From JACKII01 sp963807085 (GTDB taxonomy: Bacteria; Pseudomonadota; Alphaproteobacteria; Bin95), in contig CAWEBB010000021.1 in the NCBI GenBank assembly GCA_963807085.1, positions 186,001-250,000 on the forward strand: 64,000 nt of DNA, written 5' to 3'. The notes beneath the pieces were generated by a model, which saw only the letters and a program-made list of their open reading frames with translations, made no database searches and was not told the DNA's origin. Every line of letters starts with the position of its first letter. Position 1 is the stretch's first letter. Made by a program: the position numbers and the translations under genes. Of the stretch, positions 9,163-17,765 are shown one piece after another.

Positions 9163-9654
9163 ATGACGTTCTCGAAAGCCGGTGTTCTGGTGGCTGCGGC
9201 TCTGATGATTGGTCCGCCAACCTACGTCGCCGCTCAGACTGCCGAGGCGCCGAGCACTCAGGCCCCCGGTACCCAGGCGCCAGACACCCAGGCCCCTGGC
9301 ACCCAGAACGTTTCGCCGAAACAGGGAGACCTGAAGTTAAATGAGCTTCGGGAGCTGGAAGAGGACAACCAGACAGCGCGCTGGAATAATATGACGGTCG
9401 ATCAGCTGGAAGACATGGATATCGTCAACGCGGACGGCGACGAAATCGGCGAGGTGGAGGAAGTATTGGCCGACGTCGACGGAAACATTGTTGCGATTAC
9501 TGCTGAAGTGGGCGGCTTCCTTGGGATTGGCGACAAAGAGGTCGTTGTCTCGTTGGATGAGTTCGAGTTGCGGGATGATGAATTGGTAACCTCCCTGACC
9601 AAGGAGCAGCTGGAAGCCCTACCGCTCTGGAAAGATGTTCGCCAAGTCCGCTGA
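9163..9654 (+). CDS. Secreted PRC-barrel domain protein
   Basis: A 163-residue exported protein. The Sec signal peptide is about residues 1-25 (MTFSKAGVLVAAALMIGPP...AAQ). A low-complexity linker built of TQAPx repeats (APGTQAPDTQAPGTQ) follows, then a single PRC-barrel (about 85-155: DMDIVNADGDEIGEVEEVL ... GDKEVVVSLDEF). PRC-barrels are small beta domains found in photosynthetic reaction-centre H subunits and RimM; secreted single-domain versions are common in alphaproteobacteria with stress-related but unproven roles. ATG at 9163 has AAGGAAAG upstream. The strong hairpin at 9737 terminates it. Acidic and probably periplasmic. Confidence 0.85.
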   Translation: MTFSKAGVLVAAALMIGPPTYVAAQTAEAPSTQAPGTQAPDTQAPGTQNVSPKQGDLKLNELRELEEDNQTARWNNMTVDQLEDMDIVNADGDEIGEVEEVLADVDGNIVAITAEVGGFLGIGDKEVVVSLDEFELRDDELVTSLTKEQLEALPLWKDVRQVR

Positions 9655-9736
9655 TGCAGGCGCACGACGCTTGAACCGGCTACTGACTTTCGGGCGTAAT
9701 CGCATGGACGCCGAGGTTTGTAGCGTGAAGCAACGA

Positions 9737-9784
9737 CGGCTGGGAGACGGGACGACCGTTTCGTTTCCTAGCCAGCCGCTTTTT
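9737..9784 (+). terminator. Rho-independent terminator
   Basis: Stem CGGCTGG (9737-9743) pairs with CCAGCCG (9772-9778). Inside it AGACGG (9745-9750) pairs with CCGTTT (9756-9761) around a GACGA loop. The stem is followed directly by CTTTTT. It terminates the PRC-barrel gene transcript. Confidence 0.8.
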
Positions 9785-9804
9785 ATGTGTCGGCCGTCCG
9801 CCTG

Positions 9805-9903
9805 ATGCCGTTTGATCAGACTACGGGTGATCGCCAGGCCCCTGAACCAGTTACTAGATGCTGTGAACACATGCGCAAACGGGATAGTGGCGTGTGCGGA
9901 AGG
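9805..9903 (+). pseudogene. Decayed 3' fragment of an enoyl-CoA hydratase-like gene
   Basis: About 100 bases that align with the 3' end of the enoyl-CoA hydratase gene upstream (8960-9060). Both begin with codons for MPxDQ, and the relic then reads LNQLLDAVNTCANGIVACAE against LNQLLDAAGSFAKGSAAFAE in the intact gene. Between the ATG and CTGAACCAG the intact copy has 36 bases and the relic 37, so the relic carries a frameshift. No preceding domains remain, so this is a paralogue stump, not a gene. Confidence 0.65.
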
Positions 9904-9993
9904 CTGCGGGAGTTATTTGCCTCCGGCGAAGCTGGCAGCAGGGGTGAAACCAGACGTAGGCTCCGATGGCATCTATTCCGCGACCGACGCTTG

Positions 9994-11460
9994 CTATCTC
10001 CACCCTGTCAGCTTCACGGCGGCTACGGTCACCAAGCCATAGACCAGCATTCCGGCAGCAACGGGTGCGAACACACCGATCACTCCGAGGTCGGTGGTGG
10101 CGGTGAGGACCACGGCGCCGCCGATGGCGACGGCCATGCGGCACAAACTGGCAGTGACCGGCCAAACCATCCGCCCGGCACCCTGGCTTGCAAAATAGAG
10201 GGCGAGCCCAAGGGCGAAGAAGGCATAGAAGGGACCAACGGCGTGGAAATAGGCCCGACCAGCCTCCAACACGCCGATCTCTGACTGACCAATATAAAGT
10301 CGCAGCCAAAGATCGGGTTCAATGGCGACCAGTGCTCCGATACCGCCTACAAGAAAAGCTGCGGCGAACGAACCTGTCCACGCGATCCGCAGCGCCCGGT
10401 GCCGCGCCCCCGCGCCGATATTCGCACCGACCATCGCTGTCATCGCCGAGCCGATCCCGAATACAATCGGGACCATCAGGAATTCCAGGCGGGCCCCGAG
10501 CCCGTAGCCCGCTAGCGCATCCGCACCGTATCGCCCGACAAGGCCCACCATCAGCACGACGGTCAGCACCGTCTGGACCGTATTCAAGGAAGCGATCAGG
10601 CCGACACGAAGGATGTCGGCAAACATGCCCCACTTTAGACGGCGGAGGGTGCCCTTGATCGAAATGCCGGCGCGTCCGGACACTATATAGCCGATCGTAA
10701 CCAGCGCGCCCGCTCCGTAAGCCACCACCAGACCGGCCGCAAGGCCGGCCATCCCCAGCGCCGGAAACGCTCCCCATCCTAGCGCCAGCGCACCGGAGAG
10801 AGGGATGGACGCGAACGAGATGACGAGCAGCATCAAGGACGGCATCAGCATGTTGCCCGTGCCGCGCACGATGCTGAGCGATGAATGGCAAAGCCAGAGG
10901 GCGATGCAACCAGGAAAAAAGACGCCCGCATAGGCGAGCGCCGCCAGGACCGCACCTTCATCGTCGCCGAGCAGCTCAAAAATGGCGCGTCCGTATACAG
11001 CCATCAGTATGGCGGACAACAACGCGACGGTGACCGCGATTGTCCAGGCCGCGAAGGTCAAGCTGCCCGCCCGGAGCGTGTGCCGCCCGCCGAGCGCACG
11101 CGCTATGGCGGAAGAGATGGCCCCACCCATCGCGCCCGCCGACAGCATCTGGGTCAGCATCACCAAAGGAAAGACGAGAGCGAGGCCTGCGAGCGCTTGA
11201 ATGCCAAGCAGACCGGCAAAAAACGCCTCCGCAATACTCATCGCGGACATGACCAACATGGCAACGACATTCGGCGCCGCGAGCCGGGCCAGCGTCGGAG
11301 CAATCGGACCCTCCAGCAGCCGGCGGGTTCGTGCCGCGCGGCTGGCTGCCGCGGTGGACGCCCGGTCGAGGTGCGGCAGCGCAGATGGAACAGCTTGCGG
11401 CTGCTCGCCGGTCATGGCCGGGTCGAGAGCTACGGCAGAGGAGGACACCGAGGAGTTCAT
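9994..11460 (-). CDS. MATE family multidrug efflux transporter
   Basis: A 488-residue integral membrane protein with twelve predicted hydrophobic helices. The MATE N-half signature PIAPTLARLAAPNVVAMLVM (about 52-71) is followed by SIAEAFFAGLLGIQALAGLA, and the second repeat begins near residue 275 (FADILRVGLIASLNTVQTVL). MATE pumps export cationic drugs or metabolites using Na+ or H+ gradients. The first 45 residues are Ala/Ser-rich, probably cytoplasmic, and the true start could be slightly internal. It is divergently transcribed from an HxlR regulator with operator-like palindromes between them, so repression by that regulator, relieved by a toxic ligand, is likely (inference). Confidence 0.9.
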   Translation of the reverse strand: MNSSVSSSAVALDPAMTGEQPQAVPSALPHLDRASTAAASRAARTRRLLEGPIAPTLARLAAPNVVAMLVMSAMSIAEAFFAGLLGIQALAGLALVFPLVMLTQMLSAGAMGGAISSAIARALGGRHTLRAGSLTFAAWTIAVTVALLSAILMAVYGRAIFELLGDDEGAVLAALAYAGVFFPGCIALWLCHSSLSIVRGTGNMLMPSLMLLVISFASIPLSGALALGWGAFPALGMAGLAAGLVVAYGAGALVTIGYIVSGRAGISIKGTLRRLKWGMFADILRVGLIASLNTVQTVLTVVLMVGLVGRYGADALAGYGLGARLEFLMVPIVFGIGSAMTAMVGANIGAGARHRALRIAWTGSFAAAFLVGGIGALVAIEPDLWLRLYIGQSEIGVLEAGRAYFHAVGPFYAFFALGLALYFASQGAGRMVWPVTASLCRMAVAIGGAVVLTATTDLGVIGVFAPVAAGMLVYGLVTVAAVKLTGWR

Positions 11461-11485
11461 CGGTTTTTGCTTTCAGCGGACAGTG

Positions 11486-11502
11486 AGTTCTAAATCAGAA
11501 CT
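11486..11502. promoter_or_regulatory. Operator-like palindrome 1 (AGTTCT-N5-AGAACT)
   Basis: A perfect 6-bp inverted repeat, AGTTCT AAATC AGAACT, between the divergent MATE and HxlR genes. A winged-helix HxlR dimer would bind such a 17-bp site. It lies 25 bases upstream of the MATE ATG. See the second site at 11512. Confidence 0.65.
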
Positions 11503-11511
11503 AACTATATA

Positions 11512-11528
11512 AGTTCTCTTTCGGAACC
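11512..11528. promoter_or_regulatory. Operator-like palindrome 2 (AGTTCT-N5-GGAACC)
   Basis: The same 17-bp design as the site at 11486 (6-bp half site, 5-bp spacer), imperfect in the right half (4 of 6 bases match). The two sites are 26 bp centre to centre. They occupy the whole gap where both divergent promoters must lie, consistent with co-regulation and autorepression by the HxlR protein. Confidence 0.55.
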
Positions 11529-11553
11529 CGTCAACAATGCTTATATTGCGGTC

Positions 11554-11994
11554 ATGCGGTGGAACGAACTCAGAGACGAATCATGCCCGGTCGCGCGGGG
11601 ACTGTCGGTCATCGGCGACCGATGGACCATGCTGGTTCTGCGCGATTGCTTTCTCGGCGTGCGGCGGTTCGAACAATTCCAGGAACGGCTGGGCGTTACC
11701 CGGCACGTGCTGGCGGACCGGTTACGGAAGCTGGAGGCGGCCGGTGTCCTGCGCCGCGAGCCATATCAGGAGGGTCCCTTGCGGCACGAATACCGCCTGA
11801 CGGAGGCGGGCCGCGATCTCTACCCGGTGCTGGTTTCGCTCATCAAATGGGCGAACGACCATGTTCCATCCGAAATACCGACGTCGCTCCGCATTGTTTC
11901 AAGGGACACCGGTGAGCCGATCAAACCGTTGCTGATCGACGAAAATTCGGGCGAACCGATCATGCTGCACGCGGTCCGGGCCGATCAGAACTAG
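11554..11994 (+). CDS. HxlR family transcriptional regulator
   Basis: A 146-residue winged-helix regulator. The HxlR signature CPVARGLSVIGDRWTMLVLR is at residues 11-30, with the conserved Cys11, followed by RRFEQFQERLGVTRHVLADRLRKL (recognition helix) and the wing ending in EYRLTEAGRDLYPVL. Members respond to aldehydes, quinones or disulfide stress, often through the N-terminal Cys. Divergent from the MATE pump, with which it shares two palindromic operator candidates. The C-terminal 35 residues (after VPSEI) extend beyond the minimal domain. The ATG at 11554 matches the family start. Confidence 0.93.
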   Translation: MRWNELRDESCPVARGLSVIGDRWTMLVLRDCFLGVRRFEQFQERLGVTRHVLADRLRKLEAAGVLRREPYQEGPLRHEYRLTEAGRDLYPVLVSLIKWANDHVPSEIPTSLRIVSRDTGEPIKPLLIDENSGEPIMLHAVRADQN

Positions 11995-12076
11995 CTGAAA
12001 CAGAACGTCGCCCGCCGTTGACATTACTCCCCTGAGCCGCTCGGTTTCGGCCAGAATGAATCGAAAGAGTCACGCC

Positions 12077-14194
12077 ATGCCCACGCCTCCCGCCGCCCGC
12101 ACTTGCGACGCCTATATCGAGCACCACGGCCAACGGATAGACGACCCCTATGCTTGGCTGCGCGCTAGAAACTGGCAGGAGGTGATGCGCAATCCCTCCA
12201 CGCTGGACCCGGAAATCCGGGCCTATCTGGAGGCTGAAAACACTTATGCCGATGCCATGTTGGCCGATACGGAGGCCTTGCAGGAGCAATTGTTCCAGGA
12301 AATGAAGGGCCGGCTGAAGGAGGACGATTCCTCCGTGCCCATGCGCGACGGCGGCTGGGCCTATTTCCAGCGCTTCCAGCCGGGCCAGCAACACCCGCAG
12401 TTCTGCCGCCATCCTGCCGGCGATCCCGCCACGGTGGAAATCATGCTGGACGGCAATGTGGAGGCGGAGGGCAAGCCCTATTTCCGCGTCGCCGCCATGC
12501 AGCACACCGACGACCACCGGCTGCTAGCCTGGGCCGCGGATGTCAGCGGCTCGGAGGACTTCGCCATCCGCGTGCGCGATCTGGAGAGCGGCGGAGATCT
12601 GGACGACCGGATCGAGGAGGCGACGCCCAGCCTGGTCTGGGCGAATGACGGGCAACACCTGTTCTATACAAAGCGCGACGACAACTGGCGCCCGTACAGC
12701 GTCTGGCGGCACCGGCTCGGCACGCCCCAGGCGGACGATGTCTGCGTCTACAAGGAAAACGACCCCGGCTTTTTCGTCGGCGTCGGCCGCACCGCCAGCC
12801 GCGCCTTCATTGCCATCACCACCCACGACCACGAAACCGGCGAGTGGCATGTGATCCCGGCGGACACGCCCACAGCCGAGCCCCGGCTGGTCGCCGCGCG
12901 CGATCCGGGCGTGGAGTACGACCTGGAGCACCACGGCGACGCCTTCATCATCCGCACCAACGCGGACGGGGCGGAGGACTACAAGCTGGTTACCGCGCCG
13001 CTTGCCTCGCCGGGGCGCGCGCATTGGCGGGACCTGGTGCCGCACGAGGCCGGGCGGCTGGTGCTGGGCGTTCATGTCAATGCGCATCACCTGACCCGGC
13101 TGGAGCGCGTCGAGGGACTGCCCCGCATCGTCGTGCGCGAATGGGCAGGCGGCGCCGAGCACGCCATCACCATGGCAGAGGAAGCCTATTCCCTCGGCCT
13201 CGCCGGCTCGCTGGAATACGACACCACGACGCTGCGCTTCGTCTATTCCTCCATGACCACGCCGGCCGAGACGTATGACTATGACATGGCGACGCGCGAG
13301 CGAACCCTGCTGAAGCGCCAGGAAGTGCCGTCGGGCCACGACCCGGCGGACTATGTGACCCGCCGCATCATGGCGCCCGCCGCCGACGGCGAACTGGTGC
13401 CCGTGACCCTGGTACACCACAAAAACACTCAATTGCCCGCGCCGACGCTGCTGTATGGCTATGGCTCCTATGGCATCAGCCTGCCGTCGAGCTTCGGCAC
13501 CGTGCGGCTGAGCCTCGTGGACCGCGGCTTTGTCTGGGCGCAGGCGCATATCCGCGGTGGCATGGACAAGGGCTACCGCTGGTATGCCCAGGGCAAGCGC
13601 GAGCACAAAACCAACACGTTTGACGATTTCGTCGCGGCGCGGGACCATCTTGTCGGCGAGGGCATCGCGCAAGCCGGCGCCATCGTTGCCGAGGGCGGCA
13701 GCGCGGGCGGCCTGCTGGTGGGCGCGGTGGCGAACCGCGCGCCGGAAAAGTTCGCCGCCATCATCGCCAACGTGCCGTTCGTCGATGTGCTGAACACGAT
13801 CTGCGACGCGACGCTGCCGCTCACCCCGCCGGAATGGCCGGAATGGGGCGACCCCATAAAAGATCCGGCGGCGTTCGAGCGGATCAAGTCCTACAGTCCC
13901 TATGACAATGTCGAGGCCAAGGACTATCCGCATATCCTGGCACTCGCCGGCATTTCCGACCCGCGCGTGACCTATTGGGAGCCGGCGAAATGGGTCGCGA
14001 AACTGCGCGCCACCAAGACAGACATCCATATGCTGCTGCTGAAGACCGAGATGAGCGCCGGCCATGGCGGCGCGTCGGGGCGATTCGACAGCCTGAAGGA
14101 AGACGCGTTGCAGTATGCCTTTGCATTAAAGGCGTTGGGCATCATTGAGGCCGCGCCGCCTCAACAACTTCACGGCGTGTTCACCAACAAGTGA
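12077..14194 (+). CDS. ptrB: Oligopeptidase B (S9A prolyl-oligopeptidase family)
   Basis: About 705 residues: an N-terminal seven-bladed propeller, then a C-terminal alpha/beta-hydrolase. Catalytic Ser in EGGSAGGLLVGAV, Asp in AGISDPRVTYWEP and His in SAGHGGASGRF are all present; this arrangement is that of oligopeptidase B, which cleaves short peptides after Arg/Lys in the cytoplasm or periplasm. I prefer ATG 12077 (preceded by GAAAGAG) to the upstream ATG 12056, which adds only MNRKSHA. No signal peptide is visible. It ends about 85 bases before a secreted-protein gene and may be monocistronic. Confidence 0.92.
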   Translation: MPTPPAARTCDAYIEHHGQRIDDPYAWLRARNWQEVMRNPSTLDPEIRAYLEAENTYADAMLADTEALQEQLFQEMKGRLKEDDSSVPMRDGGWAYFQRFQPGQQHPQFCRHPAGDPATVEIMLDGNVEAEGKPYFRVAAMQHTDDHRLLAWAADVSGSEDFAIRVRDLESGGDLDDRIEEATPSLVWANDGQHLFYTKRDDNWRPYSVWRHRLGTPQADDVCVYKENDPGFFVGVGRTASRAFIAITTHDHETGEWHVIPADTPTAEPRLVAARDPGVEYDLEHHGDAFIIRTNADGAEDYKLVTAPLASPGRAHWRDLVPHEAGRLVLGVHVNAHHLTRLERVEGLPRIVVREWAGGAEHAITMAEEAYSLGLAGSLEYDTTTLRFVYSSMTTPAETYDYDMATRERTLLKRQEVPSGHDPADYVTRRIMAPAADGELVPVTLVHHKNTQLPAPTLLYGYGSYGISLPSSFGTVRLSLVDRGFVWAQAHIRGGMDKGYRWYAQGKREHKTNTFDDFVAARDHLVGEGIAQAGAIVAEGGSAGGLLVGAVANRAPEKFAAIIANVPFVDVLNTICDATLPLTPPEWPEWGDPIKDPAAFERIKSYSPYDNVEAKDYPHILALAGISDPRVTYWEPAKWVAKLRATKTDIHMLLLKTEMSAGHGGASGRFDSLKEDALQYAFALKALGIIEAAPPQQLHGVFTNK

Positions 14195-14278
14195 AGCAGG
14201 CGTTGCCTTGCCGGCATTCCTCTTGGCGTGTCCAATTCTCCGGTCAGAGTATTTCAATGAAAACCGGGAGTGATTTCG

Positions 14279-14926
14279 ATGCGCCTGTCCATGCTCGTCA
14301 TTGCAGCGACGTCCTTCGCCGCCGTCTATGCGGCTCCAGCCGGCGCGGCAGACGATCCGCCGATGGGCTTTTTCGTCACCAGTGTCGGTCTGGGTGACGG
14401 CGCGAACCTGGGCGGCTTGGACGGCGCGGACGCGCACTGCGCCAAGCTGGCCGAGGCGGCGGGATCGTCGGGGCGAACCTGGCGCGCCTATCTCAGCACC
14501 CAGGCCGACGGCAAGCGGGGGATCTCCGCCCGCAACCGCATCGGCAGCGGCCCCTGGTACAACGCAGCCGGCGAGTTGATTGCCGTGGACCTGGACCAGC
14601 TCCACATCATGCCGAACATCGTCACGCGCACCGCGCTGGATGAGAACGGCAACCGCGTCAAAGGGCGGGGCGACAAGCCGAACGAGCACGACATGCTGAC
14701 CGGCTCGATGGAAGACGGCACCGCCTATTTCCCGTCGGAGAAGGGCGACAAGACTTGCGCGAACTGGACCAGCAATAGCGAGGGCAGCGCCACCGTCGGG
14801 CATCACGACCGCCACGGCGGCGGCAATACCTCCTGGAATGCCGCCCACGATTCCCGCGGATGCAGCCAGGAGAACCTGGCGAGCACCGGCGGCGCCGGCC
14901 TGTTCTATTGTTTCGCCGCCGATTAA
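14279..14926 (+). CDS. Secreted lectin-like protein
   Basis: A 215-residue exported protein: signal peptide about 1-23 (MRLSMLVIAATSFAAVYAAPAGA) and then FFVTSVGLGDGANLGGLDGA, paired cysteines, RTWRAYLST, ARNRIGSGPWYN, CANWTSNSEGSATVGHHDR and a C-terminal SRGCSQENL...LFYCFA. This family, often labelled lectin or endostatin-like, has a C-type-lectin-like fold with disulfides and is found in many proteobacterial genomes; its ligand is unknown. The ATG at 14279 has CGGGAG 8 bases upstream, preferred over GTG 14270. It is probably periplasmic or extracellular. Confidence 0.75.
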   Translation: MRLSMLVIAATSFAAVYAAPAGAADDPPMGFFVTSVGLGDGANLGGLDGADAHCAKLAEAAGSSGRTWRAYLSTQADGKRGISARNRIGSGPWYNAAGELIAVDLDQLHIMPNIVTRTALDENGNRVKGRGDKPNEHDMLTGSMEDGTAYFPSEKGDKTCANWTSNSEGSATVGHHDRHGGGNTSWNAAHDSRGCSQENLASTGGAGLFYCFAAD

Positions 14927-15012
14927 GGGCCGCGCAGGGGCTTGTGGCTTGATCCGAGGCGATATTCCGTGCGTAAGCTTCGGCGTTTGTCCGCGCTACC
15001 AGAGGAATATTC

Positions 15013-15987
15013 ATGAGCCCGACCCCTTTGACCCGCCGGCGCGTGCTGGCCGCCGGCGCCGGCTTGGCCGCGGCCACGCCCTTGCTCGCCAGCGCCTTCA
15101 CCAATCCGGCAAGCGCCGCCGCGCCTATGTTGGGCGTATCCCGACCGACCCATGTGCGCTTTCCGCTGGGAAAGTTCGAGGTCACCACGGTCTTTGATGG
15201 CGCCGTCCGGCTGGAAGGGCCGTATCCGATCTTCGGTCAGGACCAGCCGCCCGAGGAAGTCGCGGCCTATGCCGAGGCCAACAATATCTCGGGCTCAGAG
15301 ATGGAGATCGGCTTCACGCCGGTCATCGTGAACACCGGCGAGGAGCTGGTGCTGTTCGACACCGGCTATGGCGCAATTGGCCGTCCTACCCGCGGCAACC
15401 TGTTGGCCGCGCTCGGATCCGCCGGATACGACGCCAGCCAGGTCGACGTCGTCGTCATCACACACATGCACCCGGACCATATCGGCGGCCTGATGGAAGA
15501 CGGCAAACCGGCCTTCCCCAACGCCCGCTACGTCACGGGCCAGACCGAGTACGACTTCTGGACGGCCGACGCGATGAAGGACAACCACGCCGGCCAACTG
15601 GTGCAGGCGAATGTCGTACCGCTAGAGGAAAAAATGAGCTTTCTGGGCGATGGCGGGTTGGCCGCCTCGGGCGTCACCGCTGTCGGCGCTTTCGGCCACA
15701 CGCCGGGCCACATGGCCTATCACATCGAAAGTGAGGGCGAGCGCCTGCTGCTGTTCGCCGACGCCTGTAACCATTACGTGATGTCGATGCAAAAGCCCGA
15801 CTGGCATGTGCGCTTCGACATGGACAAGGAAGCCGCCGCCGCAACGCGTAGACAATTGCTGGGCATGGTGGCGGCCGACGGAATCATGGCGACCGGCTAT
15901 CACATGCCGTTCCCGGCGGTTGGCTTCGTTGAGGCAGAAGGCGAGGGCTTTCGCTGGAACGCCGCCAGCTATCAGCCTTTTCTTTGA
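15013..15987 (+). CDS. Tat-exported MBL-fold metallo-hydrolase
   Basis: A 324-residue protein. The Tat signal LTRRRVLAAGAGLAAATP is at residues 6-23, with Ala-rich cleavage region NPASAAAP. The metallo-beta-lactamase motif THMHPDHIGGL (about 155-165) gives the HxHxDH metal ligands, with further metal histidine in FGHTPGHM (about 231-238), Asp in FADACN and the last His in GYHMPF. This is a lactonase/quorum-quenching-like subgroup with export as a folded holo-protein to the periplasm. Its substrate is unknown. It starts 86 bases after the lectin-like gene. The next gene has its own control region. Confidence 0.9.
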   Translation: MSPTPLTRRRVLAAGAGLAAATPLLASAFTNPASAAAPMLGVSRPTHVRFPLGKFEVTTVFDGAVRLEGPYPIFGQDQPPEEVAAYAEANNISGSEMEIGFTPVIVNTGEELVLFDTGYGAIGRPTRGNLLAALGSAGYDASQVDVVVITHMHPDHIGGLMEDGKPAFPNARYVTGQTEYDFWTADAMKDNHAGQLVQANVVPLEEKMSFLGDGGLAASGVTAVGAFGHTPGHMAYHIESEGERLLLFADACNHYVMSMQKPDWHVRFDMDKEAAAATRRQLLGMVAADGIMATGYHMPFPAVGFVEAEGEGFRWNAASYQPFL

Positions 15988-16026
15988 GAAGATAACTTGG
16001 GGAATGACTGGGGTAGTCACGGTGGC

Positions 16027-16041
16027 TTAACCGCCCGTTAA
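16027..16041 (+). promoter_or_regulatory. CtrA-type binding box (TTAA-N7-TTAA)
   Basis: The sequence TTAACCGCCCGTTAACC contains TTAA, exactly seven bases, and TTAA followed by C: the full consensus for the alphaproteobacterial response regulator CtrA. It lies 51 bases upstream of the comM-like start codon, a position suited to activation. Confidence 0.65.
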
Positions 16042-16091
16042 CCACTCCCAATCCTTGATACTGCCGGCAGATTTCGGGAACGGGAGCCGGT

Positions 16092-17615
16092 GTGGTAGCG
16101 CGGATTCAAACGGCGGCCTTCAGCGGGGTGGAGGTCTTGGGCGTCGATGTCCAGGTGCATCTGGCGCGCGGCGCGATTCCCGGGTTCTTTGTCGTGGGCC
16201 TGGCCAACAAGGCCGTCTCCGAAAGCCGGGAGCGGGTGCGCTCGGCCCTGGCCGCCATCGGCATGGCCATCCCGCCGCTGCGCGTCACCTGCAATCTGGC
16301 GCCCGCCGACGTGGTGAAGGAGGGCTCGCACTACGACCTGCCGATCGCACTGGCCCTGCTGGTGGCGCTGGGCAAGGTCGACGCCACCGCCGCAGCGCAG
16401 TGGATGGTGGTTGGGGAGTTGGGGCTGGACGGCACTATAGCGCCCGTGGCGGGCGTGCTGCCGGTTGCCATCGATGCGCTTTCGCGCGGGCTGGGCGTGG
16501 TTTGCCCGGCGGCGAATGGCGGCGAGGCTGCCTGGGCCGGGCCGGTGGACGTAGCGGCACCCGCCAATCTGCTGGAGCTGATCAATCATCTGAACGACGA
16601 CGCGCCCCTGACCCGGCCGGAGCCGGCACCGCTGGAAGCGCCGCAATCGGTGCCCGACTTGCGCGATGTAAAAGGTCAGGAAACGGTCAAGCGCGCGCTG
16701 GAGGTGGCGGCGGCCGGTGGGCACAACATGCTGATGATCGGCCCGCCCGGCAGCGGCAAGAGCATGCTGGCCGCCCGCATGCCCGGCATCCTGCCGCCCC
16801 TGGAGCCGGCCGAGGCGCTGGCCGTCAGCATGGTGCACAGCGTCGCCGGCATGTTGCGGGACGGGCGCATCCTGCGCCATCCGCCGTTCCGCGATCCGCA
16901 CCATTCCGCCAGCGTGCCCGCCCTGGTCGGCGGCGGCACCGGCGCAAAGCCGGGCGAGGTCTCGCTGGCGCATTTCGGCGTGCTGTTCCTGGACGAGTTG
17001 CCGGAGTTCGCCCGCCCCGCGCTGGAGGCACTGCGGCAGCCAATGGAAAGCGGCACGGTAACGATCAGCCGCGCCAACCGGCACGTGACCTATCCGGCGC
17101 GCCTGCAACTGGTGGCGGCGATGAACCCTTGCCGCTGCGGTCACCTGGATGACGCAAGCCGCGCCTGCTCGCGCGCGCCCCGCTGCGCCGTCGACTATCA
17201 GGCGAAAATCAGCGGCCCGGTGTTCGATCGCATCGACATGGTGGTGGAGGTGCCGCGCGTCTCCAGCGCCGACCTGGCGCTGCCGCCATCGGACGAAGGC
17301 AGCGCCGAAGTGCAGGCCCGCGTCACCGCCTGCCGGGCGCTGCAACGGGCGCGCTTCCGCCGTCTCGACCCGAAAGGCGCCATGCGCATCAATGCCGAGG
17401 CCGCAGGCAACATGCTCGACCGGATCGCCACCCCCAACGCCGAGGGGTACGCCCTGTTACAGCGGGCGGCGGAGCGCCTGCAACTCTCTGCCCGCGCCTA
17501 TCACCGCACCCTGCGCGTCGCCCGCACCATCGCCGACCTGGAAGGCGCGGAGCATGTTCGCCGCCCGCACATCGCCGAGGCGCTCAGCTATCGGCGGCGG
17601 GGCGCGGACGCCTGA
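16092..17615 (+). CDS. comM: YifB/ComM-family Mg-chelatase-like AAA+ ATPase
   Basis: A 507-residue AAA+ protein. An N-terminal Lon-like ChlI domain (about 1-165) precedes the Mg-chelatase ATPase: Walker A GPPGSGKSMLAARMPG (about 218-233), Walker B VLFLDELPEF (about 297-306) and arginine-finger region, plus the ComM zinc-like segment MNPCRCGHLDD...CSRAPRC. The C-terminal domain has LQLSARAYHRTLRVARTIADL. ComM/YifB is the branch-migration helicase that helps integrate imported single-stranded DNA during natural transformation. The start is GTG 16092 (GAGCCG upstream). A perfect CtrA box in the leader suggests cell-cycle/GTA control. Confidence 0.92.
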   Translation: MVARIQTAAFSGVEVLGVDVQVHLARGAIPGFFVVGLANKAVSESRERVRSALAAIGMAIPPLRVTCNLAPADVVKEGSHYDLPIALALLVALGKVDATAAAQWMVVGELGLDGTIAPVAGVLPVAIDALSRGLGVVCPAANGGEAAWAGPVDVAAPANLLELINHLNDDAPLTRPEPAPLEAPQSVPDLRDVKGQETVKRALEVAAAGGHNMLMIGPPGSGKSMLAARMPGILPPLEPAEALAVSMVHSVAGMLRDGRILRHPPFRDPHHSASVPALVGGGTGAKPGEVSLAHFGVLFLDELPEFARPALEALRQPMESGTVTISRANRHVTYPARLQLVAAMNPCRCGHLDDASRACSRAPRCAVDYQAKISGPVFDRIDMVVEVPRVSSADLALPPSDEGSAEVQARVTACRALQRARFRRLDPKGAMRINAEAAGNMLDRIATPNAEGYALLQRAAERLQLSARAYHRTLRVARTIADLEGAEHVRRPHIAEALSYRRRGADA

Positions 17616-17624
17616 TATTCAGCA

Positions 17625-17651
17625 GGCCGCGTTTTCGCGAGCCGCATTTTT
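17625..17651 (+). terminator. Probable Rho-independent terminator after comM
   Basis: GGCCGCG pairs with CGCG(A)GCC across a TTTT loop (bulged A), followed by GCATTTTT. Ten bases after the comM stop. The bulge makes it weaker than the other hairpins. Confidence 0.5.
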
Positions 17652-17765
17652 CAGCGCCCGACGCATTGCTGGTGCGCGCCTCCGTCCATTTCCCGCCGCT
17701 GCGAACTTTGGTATTGGTCGGGACAGATTTCCAGAAAATCATCGAATCAGAGGAATTTTTGCCCG

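Noticed and set aside
12524..14065. Long minus-strand ORF of 513 codons inside oligopeptidase B
   Set aside because: Antisense to a protein with complete S9 motifs; His/Ala/Arg-rich composition typical of GC-rich shadow frames.
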